From Tetramitus jugosus (Eukaryota; Heterolobosea; Eutetramitea; Acrasida; Vahlkampfiidae), in NCBI GenBank assembly GCA_937625935.1, contig OW569346.1:434001-498000 (forward strand): 64,000 nucleotides of DNA, read 5' to 3'. Positions 58,645 to 64,000 of this stretch are shown here, piece after piece (position 1 is the first letter of the stretch; the number at the start of each line of letters is the position of its first letter). A program made the translations under genes and the position numbers. Under the pieces are notes generated by a model. That model saw only the letters and a program-made list of their open reading frames with translations, ran no database searches and had not been told where the DNA came from.

Positions 58645-60288
58645 ATGCAGAGCTTAGCACTGAAAATAGCTGATGTGATCTATGTGACCACTCGTCCTCA
58701 TCTCGCACAAATTGAGCCTCCATTCATTCAAATGGCTGCTCCATTCTATGCCATGATCAAACAAGCTGACAGTGTGATTGGAATGGGTGAAGGATCACTC
58801 ATGTACATGACATTTCTCATTTCTTCCTATCCATTGGCACTCATTCAGAGAAGAGTGCCAAGTGGTACGTTGAGACACTTGTATTCTGTTGTGTTTGGTC
58901 TCTTGTTCTGTTTCTTGTGTTTTGGTTGGCAGACACTTCATTCGTTTGTGCCTGCAATCGTCTCCTATGTGTGCATGCTTGTGTTGCCTGCTCATTTGGC
59001 AAGCAAGATTACATTTTTGTTTGCTTTTTCGTACTTGGCCATGTGGTATGTAACAACTACTGCCTCCAACATGATCTCTCTTGATTGAAATGATGTTGAA
59101 TTGTTGTTGTTGATTAATTGATTGATTGATTAATTGATTTGTTTGCTTGTTTGTTGAATGTATAGTCACACGTATCGAATGGCTACAGATTACCTAGGAT
59201 GGTCCATTGATTTCTCTGCTTTGCAAATGTTGGCCACACTCAAGATTATCTCTGTTGCGTTCAATGTTTATGACGGAAAGAAGGCTGAAAAGGATTTGAT
59301 TCCAATCTGGAAGAAGAACTCGATTGATCATATCCCTAGTCCATTGGCATACTTGAGTTATCTCGTCTTTTATCCATGTGTTCTCAGTGGTCCAGTCTAT
59401 GAATTGCAAGATTATTTGCATTGGATTGATACTCCGTGCAAGAAGCTTCCAAAGTCCCTCAAGATGGTGGCAAGAAACATTGGATTTGCTGTCCTGTGTA
59501 TGGCTTTGTATGTGACTCTGGGACCCATCTTCAATCGATCTAAGCTCGTTGAGCCATACATTTCTGAGATCTCATTGTTGCACAATGTAATGAACATTAT
59601 GTTAATTGGACTTGTGATGAGACAAAAGTATTATATTGTGTGGTATTTGGCAGAAGGTGCCTGTGTGACTGCTGGATTTGGTAAGCACGCTGGAGCTGCT
59701 GACAGTGACAATTGGTCACAGATTGAACACGCAGATTTCATAGCTGTCGAGTTTGCCACCAACATGAGAGGTGTAATGACAGGTTGGAACAAGGCTGTCT
59801 CTCGTTGGTTGAGATACTATGTGTATACGAGAGTGGGACCAGTTGAGGCACACATTCGCGGTGGAAGTAAGAAGCCAGGTTTATTGAACACATTGGTTAC
59901 GTTTGCCATCTCTGCCTTCTGGCATGGATTCTACCCTGGATACTATTTGATGTGGGCAGTGATGGCCATTGCTCAAAACACTGCAACTAGCATGCACAGA
60001 AAGACTCGTCCAATGTTCATTAATGATGAACAACCAGAGAAGAACTCCAAGATTATTCTCTTCTTGTACCAGTTTGGTGGATGGTTGTTGACCAACTGGT
60101 GCATCTCTTACTACACTACATCATTCCATCTGTTGAGTATCAGTGAATCTGTTGCATGGTTCAACAGAGTGTACTGGATTGGTCACATTATTACATTTGG
60201 ATTGTTCTTCTCACTGAGAGTCATCCGCCCTCCAAAGAGAAGTTCTGATGCTACTGTAGCCGCTGCAGCTCAAAAGAAGTCTCAATAA
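58645..60288 (+). CDS. MBOAT lysophospholipid acyltransferase (LPCAT/ALE1 type), two exons
   Basis: 507 residues. Exon 1 is 58645-59045, exon 2 59166-60288, and the intron (59046-59165) runs from GTATGT to TATAG. The join gives YLAM-CHTYRMATDYLGWSI, matching HLYRMYTDYMGW of the family; unspliced frames end within the intron. Many membrane segments follow. Landmarks are KIISVAFNVYDG, PSPLAYLSYLVFYPCVLSGP, NMRGVMTGWNKAVSRWLRYY (catalytic Asn region) and SAFWHGFYPGYYLMW (catalytic His). The enzyme re-acylates lysophospholipids at the ER (Lands cycle). Head-group preference cannot be read from the sequence. AATAAA overlaps the stop. Confidence 0.93.
59108..59152 (+). repeat. ATTG/ATTA tetranucleotide repeat in the MBOAT intron
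   Basis: A run of GATT and AATT units followed by TTGT/TTGC units fills the second half of the intron and serves as its T-rich tract before the TATAG acceptor. Confidence 0.6.
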
Positions 60289-60381
60289 ACAGCGAGATCA
60301 GAAATGAAATTGAACAATTCACGCATGACGACTCAGCGTCATAATAACTGGAACTATCTAGCTCATGAGCAACATGCACTC

Positions 60382-61101
60382 TTATTCTTGCTGCTGCTGC
60401 TGCTGTTGCTGTTCGTTTGCAAGCCAATCATGAAACAATTCCATGCAGCGATCGACATTCTCGTGCAAGAAATCATGCATCTCACTCTTGAGCTTCACAG
60501 ATCCGTCCAACGCGTGACCAATCTCGGCCCATCGAGCCTCCATAATCTCATCCTTCAAGAAGGGCACCAATGGAGGAGGCGGTTCGTCCAACACAGAACT
60601 ACGACCACTATTCTCCTCATTTTCATCACTATTCGTCATCGTGTTACACTGCTTCAACATTGATTTCATTCTAAACAAAAACAAGTGAACTTGTCTGTTC
60701 TGTTGCTCCGGTTTCACAATGGTTCCCATCTTGGCCACCAACTCTAGTTGATCTCGTTCCACACCAGACTCCTCATAAATCTCCCTAAAAGTCGCTTCTA
60801 ATTCCGTCTCTAATCTAGTTCCGCAAGTGTGATATTCGAGGTGACCCTTGGGAAAGCTATATCCCTTGAATGGTTTCAATGATGCTGCTGGTGGATTGTT
60901 GTTGTTGTTGCCATTTTTTTGTCCGTTGTAACCTCTGACCAGAATGATTTGATTTTTGAGAAAGTGTTCTCTTGTGTGTTGATAACGACGGTGATGAGTA
61001 GTTGCTGTTGTTTTGTTGGCTTGGTGGTGGGATGATGATGATGGGAACCAAATCACAATTCCACCCGATGAATGAATACATGGTCGTGTCATTGTGCTCA
61101 T
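60382..61101 (-). CDS. Nudix hydrolase with low-complexity inserts
   Basis: 239 residues. The fold begins SSGGIVIWFP, is interrupted by a His/Thr-rich insert, resumes with NQIILVRGYNGQ, has an Asn/Pro insert, then YSFPKGHLEYHTCG and the Nudix helix ETELEATFREIYEESGV. The REIYEESGV core (REUxEExGU) is intact, with the preceding Glu seven residues before. The spacer from the Gly in KGHLE to that Glu is longer than the usual five. SFPKGHLE is typical of diphosphoinositol-polyphosphate and diadenosine-polyphosphate hydrolases. Substrate not assignable. The poly-Gln C-terminus lies about 95 bp from the convergent MBOAT stop. Confidence 0.85.
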   Translation of the reverse strand: MSTMTRPCIHSSGGIVIWFPSSSSHHQANKTTATTHHRRYQHTREHFLKNQIILVRGYNGQKNGNNNNNPPAASLKPFKGYSFPKGHLEYHTCGTRLETELEATFREIYEESGVERDQLELVAKMGTIVKPEQQNRQVHLFLFRMKSMLKQCNTMTNSDENEENSGRSSVLDEPPPPLVPFLKDEIMEARWAEIGHALDGSVKLKSEMHDFLHENVDRCMELFHDWLANEQQQQQQQQE

Positions 61102-61478
61102 GATATATGATCTACTACGTTCAAATTGTTTGTTAGTAGCTCAACTGTGTGTGGAGGAATTTTTTTTTGCAAAGTTCGATGATTTGAAACACCCAGGTAG
61201 GACTCCTGTGGTTTGGATGGAGAGAATCTGTCAACGGCCAGCGGACATACCCAAAGAGACATCATCCATAAAGACAGGAGACAACAACAAATCGACGACT
61301 CACTTTCCTATCGTCGTGCTTTGCTCGTCGTCGGCTACAACAACCTCGAACACTGGAAATAAAAAAAAGGTGTTGCTGAAAAACCAAAAAGACAACAACA
61401 GCTAAAAAGCTTTCAAACCAAAAAATCTACAACAGCAACAACAGCAACACCATATATCGATAATCATACCAACCACAA
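61102..61478. other. Divergent promoter region, Nudix and F-BAR genes
   Basis: About 375 bp. The plus-strand frame 61094-61405 starts at GTG and has no motif. The last 90 bases are a CAA-rich leader. Confidence 0.45.
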
Positions 61479-63227
61479 ATGATGAGTGACAGTGGAGTAC
61501 ATGACAGCAGCACAGACTATGGACAATACAAGGGTGACTTGTGGGACAAATTCACCGAAATTATCGCCAAAATGAACATTGGTAAACAAAATGTAAAGGA
61601 TTTGCAAGCATTGACAAAATCACAGTCAGATGCGTTTGACTACATGGGCAAACCACTGTCAAAGACCAAAATGTTGGTCGAAGACAAGAATCTATAGTAC
61701 GTACCCAACAACATTTTTTTCATCATCCATCATCGTATCTCTCCTATGTGTGCATTAAGTATAGAGTAGAGATGGTTGAAAGATCCTAACAATTCTCACC
61801 CAAATTGTTTCACTTGTTGTTCAATTTCAAATCAACAGTACTGTCATGTTCTCTGCCAAGTGCATGTTGAGCTATGGTCAGAACATTGGTCAGAAACAAA
61901 TTGCCATCTCTCAAGAGTTGAACAAGAAGTTGTATGTAGAGTTGACTGATCTTCGAAAGGGTAAGTGTTGCACATGTCTCTCAATTTTTTTCTTTTTGTC
62001 ATTCATTTATTATCATCATATTCACACCAACTGTGTGTGTGTGTATTAGAGTTGAGTAAGGCAATCAAGAATGCAGTCAAGGACGAAAAGAAGCTTCGAA
62101 GCGATTTGGCCAATGCGAAAAGTGCCGCCGCTTCTGCCAAGAAGAAGGATCACGAAGAAGCAAAGAATTTTGAGTCGCTAAAGGAGAAGATGACAGAATC
62201 TGATAGTCTTCCACCAAAGAAGGCACAACAATTGCAAGCACAGACTCACAAGGCAGACAAGAGTGCACAACAGGCGAATAAGGCATACACGGCAGCGCAC
62301 GAAGCACTTGTCAAGATGGATGAGACATATTATGTAAAGTTGGGCGAATTGATGCACAGTTTGGAAGTTTTGGACAGAAAGAGATTGCACGCCACAAAAT
62401 CCGTTCTCATGCGCTACCACAATATGCAACTCGAGTTGGCACAGATGATCATGTCCGAGTGTGACACGATGAGACAAGCATTCGATCAGATTAGTGCCGA
62501 CACTGAGATTCGAACATTTGTGAGCAATACGAGAAGTGGTGCTTCACCACCGGCTGTTGAGCCATTTGAGCCATATGTCATGGGTGGTGGCAGTGGCAGT
62601 GGTAGTGGTAGTGGGCACTCGACTCCAGTCTCCTCCAGACCACAGTCCTTTAACAATACTCCTACTATTGGATCGCCATCTTCTGTCTCATCGACACAAA
62701 CTCCAGTCTCACCAACATTGATCCCTCCACCTGTGCTCTCACCTACGATTGAGCCAGTGTACCTCAACAACACACCTCCACCATTTGTAAGTACTAGTGC
62801 ACCTGCTCCATCATCTCAATCGAGCGGAGAGATGGTGAGAGCTCTGTACGATTATGATCCTACTGAACAAGGAGAGCTATCATTCAAGGAGAATGACATA
62901 TTGGTCGTGTTGGACAAGAATCCTGATGGCTGGTGGTTTGGTGAGATGGACGGGCGAAAGGGATTGTTCCCATCGAACTTTGTCGAACCTGTCGTTGAGA
63001 ATCAACCAGTTGCTCACTCTGTTGCTGCTAGTGCGGCGCCATCCAACAAAGTAATCACAACTGCCCTGTACGATTATGATGCTCAAGATGCTCAGGAACT
63101 CTCCTTCAAAGAAGGTGAAATCATTGAGGTCTTGCAAAAGAATGAAGATGGATGGTGGTACGGCAGCTTGCCAAATGGAGCTATGGGTCTATTCCCTTCC
63201 AACTTTACATCTGGTGGATGCGAATAA
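61479..63227 (+). CDS. BAR/F-BAR protein with two SH3 domains, three exons
   Basis: 505 residues. Exons are 61479-61696, 61839-61960 and 62050-63227; introns are GTACGT to AACAG and GTAAGT to ATTAG. The joins give LY-TVMFSAKCM and DLRK-ELSKAIKN, both in frame. Residues 1-285 form a helical membrane-bending domain of F-BAR/BAR type: GDLWDKFTEIIAKMNIGKQN, LNKKLYVELTDL, VKDEKKLRSDLANAKSAAAS, ALVKMDETYYVKLGELMHSL. A Ser/Pro/Thr-rich linker follows, then SH3-1 (VRALYDYDPTEQGELSFKEN, GWWFGEMDGRKGLFPSNFVE) and SH3-2 (TALYDYDAQDAQELSFKEGE, GWWYGSLPNGAMGLFPSNF). Both SH3s keep ALYDY, WW and PSNF. It likely links membrane curvature to actin or endocytosis, like amphiphysin or PACSIN. Confidence 0.88.
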
Positions 63228-63558
63228 TCATAGTAGTAGAAGGAATCAATGACATCTGAAACAACTAACTACAATTATTGGGCTCTACTCATAACCTGAC
63301 TGGTTTTCCCGTTTTTGTATATCAACACGAAAACAAAATTTGTATTAAAAACAATTAAGGTGGCGCAACTGCTGCGAGAATCCAACACTTTTCTTATTGC
63401 TGACCATAAGCTTCAACTTAATAATACTTCGATGACCCGTTTGACACGGTCGACAAAAAACTCCAGAGCGTTTGGCCTCAGCTGAAGTGCTGAAACTTGA
63501 AAGTTGCATTGACTCTTTCTCCAGTTTTCAACATTCACCCACGATCACGAAGCTCGTT
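63228..63558. other. Intergenic region between convergent genes
   Basis: About 330 bp between the F-BAR stop and the stop of the right-edge gene. No coding or RNA feature recognised. Confidence 0.45.
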
Positions 63559-64000
63559 TTACTCATTCAAACGTTTTGAATACTCTCTGATCACTTTCTT
63601 GAAATGTTTGGCAATTAGAGGTAGATCACCAGGTTCTTGCTGAAGTTGTGAGAGAATATCCACAGTGAATCGATGTGCATCATCGACTGCTTTCAACAAT
63701 GAGTCCTTGCCGAGATACGCCAAAGCTTCTTTCGCACTTTCCTTCCTTCTGGCAATACTTCTTGTGCAGAAGGCATATTTAATGACTGGATCACGTGAGT
63801 CTTGGTAGATATGTTTACCATTTCCCTTCAAGAACGACTTGAAGTTGTCCTCTGGAGTAAGAGTCAACTCAACCACAAAATCAATTATTACCAGTTTCTT
63901 GGTACGAGTCTCAAATCCGAAGTTATCGTAATTCGTAGTGACGTCATTTAAGTTGCAGATCCTGGTGACGAAATCCAACAAGGACAACTGACCAATAAGA
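63559..64000 (-). CDS. Unrecognised protein, C-terminal part, cut by the right edge
   Basis: The frame is open from 64000 down to the stop at 63559, so at least 146 residues are seen and the N-terminus lies outside. It contains NYDNFGFETRTKKLVIIDFV, DSRDPVIKYAFCTRSIARRK and an all-helical C-terminus with AKEALAYLGKDSLLKAVDDA and KHFKKVIREYSKRLNE. NFGF followed by IIDF loosely recalls the metal-binding strand of kinase-like folds, but this is too weak to name a family. Confidence 0.6.
   Translation of the reverse strand, partial: LIGQLSLLDFVTRICNLNDVTTNYDNFGFETRTKKLVIIDFVVELTLTPEDNFKSFLKGNGKHIYQDSRDPVIKYAFCTRSIARRKESAKEALAYLGKDSLLKAVDDAHRFTVDILSQLQQEPGDLPLIAKHFKKVIREYSKRLNE

Noticed and set aside
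61094-61405. Plus-strand frame upstream of the F-BAR gene
   Set aside because: Begins at GTG, no motif, overlaps the Nudix start and the leader of the F-BAR gene.

Overview
The window is nuclear DNA of a free-living protist, most likely a heterolobosean amoeboflagellate of the Naegleria type. This is inference. It rests on dense genes on both strands, standard-code reading frames, and mostly intronless genes with a minority of short introns (about 65 to 142 bp, donors mostly GTATGT). It also rests on heavy Asn, Gln, Ser, Thr and Asp homopolymers inside otherwise conserved proteins, and on cilium genes in an organism with large cytoplasmic and secreted gene families. No bacterial operon, CRISPR array, virus or transposon was seen.

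Layout. 0-4 kb: a two-exon tRNA methyltransferase TrmO gene cut by the left edge, a possible decayed gene, NUS1 (dolichol synthesis) and a tRNA-Phe gene. 4-7 kb: a multipass membrane F-box protein. 7-14.5 kb: a genome-maintenance block with EME1 (+), a CTC1-like OB-fold protein (-) and STK19 (-); EME1 and the CTC1-like gene converge and overlap by 6 nt. 14.7-17 kb: an RIIa/EF-hand axoneme-type protein and a membrane J-protein. 16.9-20.9 kb: two head-to-head paralogous secreted proteins of unknown family. 21-26 kb: BBS1 and a Gln-rich GLTSCR1-domain protein. 26.6-34.2 kb: GDPD phosphodiesterase, a Sel1-repeat coiled-coil protein, LUC7, NOP2, and a small protein with an internal duplication. 34.4-39.5 kb: a START protein, three small genes visible only after splicing (35233-35699, 35706-36166, 38997-39407) and a Zn2Cys6 factor. 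39.5-47 kb: a CYTH-like protein, a frameshifted relic, RAMP4/SERP, a CCDC87-like protein and a prominin. 47.5-54 kb: an alpha-carbonic anhydrase, two DHHC-family proteins, a myristoylatable EF-hand protein and a coiled-coil protein. 54.3-64 kb: VPS26C, an RGS/DUF547 protein with a CaaX end, an MBOAT acyltransferase, a Nudix hydrolase, an F-BAR/2xSH3 protein and an unrecognised gene cut by the right edge.

There is no operon. Themes that recur by content are DNA repair and telomere maintenance (EME1, CTC1-like, STK19), cilium and axoneme (RIIa/EF-hand protein, BBS1, CCDC87-like, possibly prominin), RNA (TrmO, LUC7, NOP2, tRNA-Phe), and membrane traffic or lipid work (NUS1, GDPD, START, DHHC, VPS26C, MBOAT, F-BAR, RAMP4). 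No single obvious new system stands out. The best candidates for undescribed biology are the divergent secreted paralogs, the duplicated-motif protein at 33.6 kb and the small spliced genes. Exon models were made by eye from splice signals and reading-frame continuity, without transcripts. Family names come from recalled family patterns, not searches.
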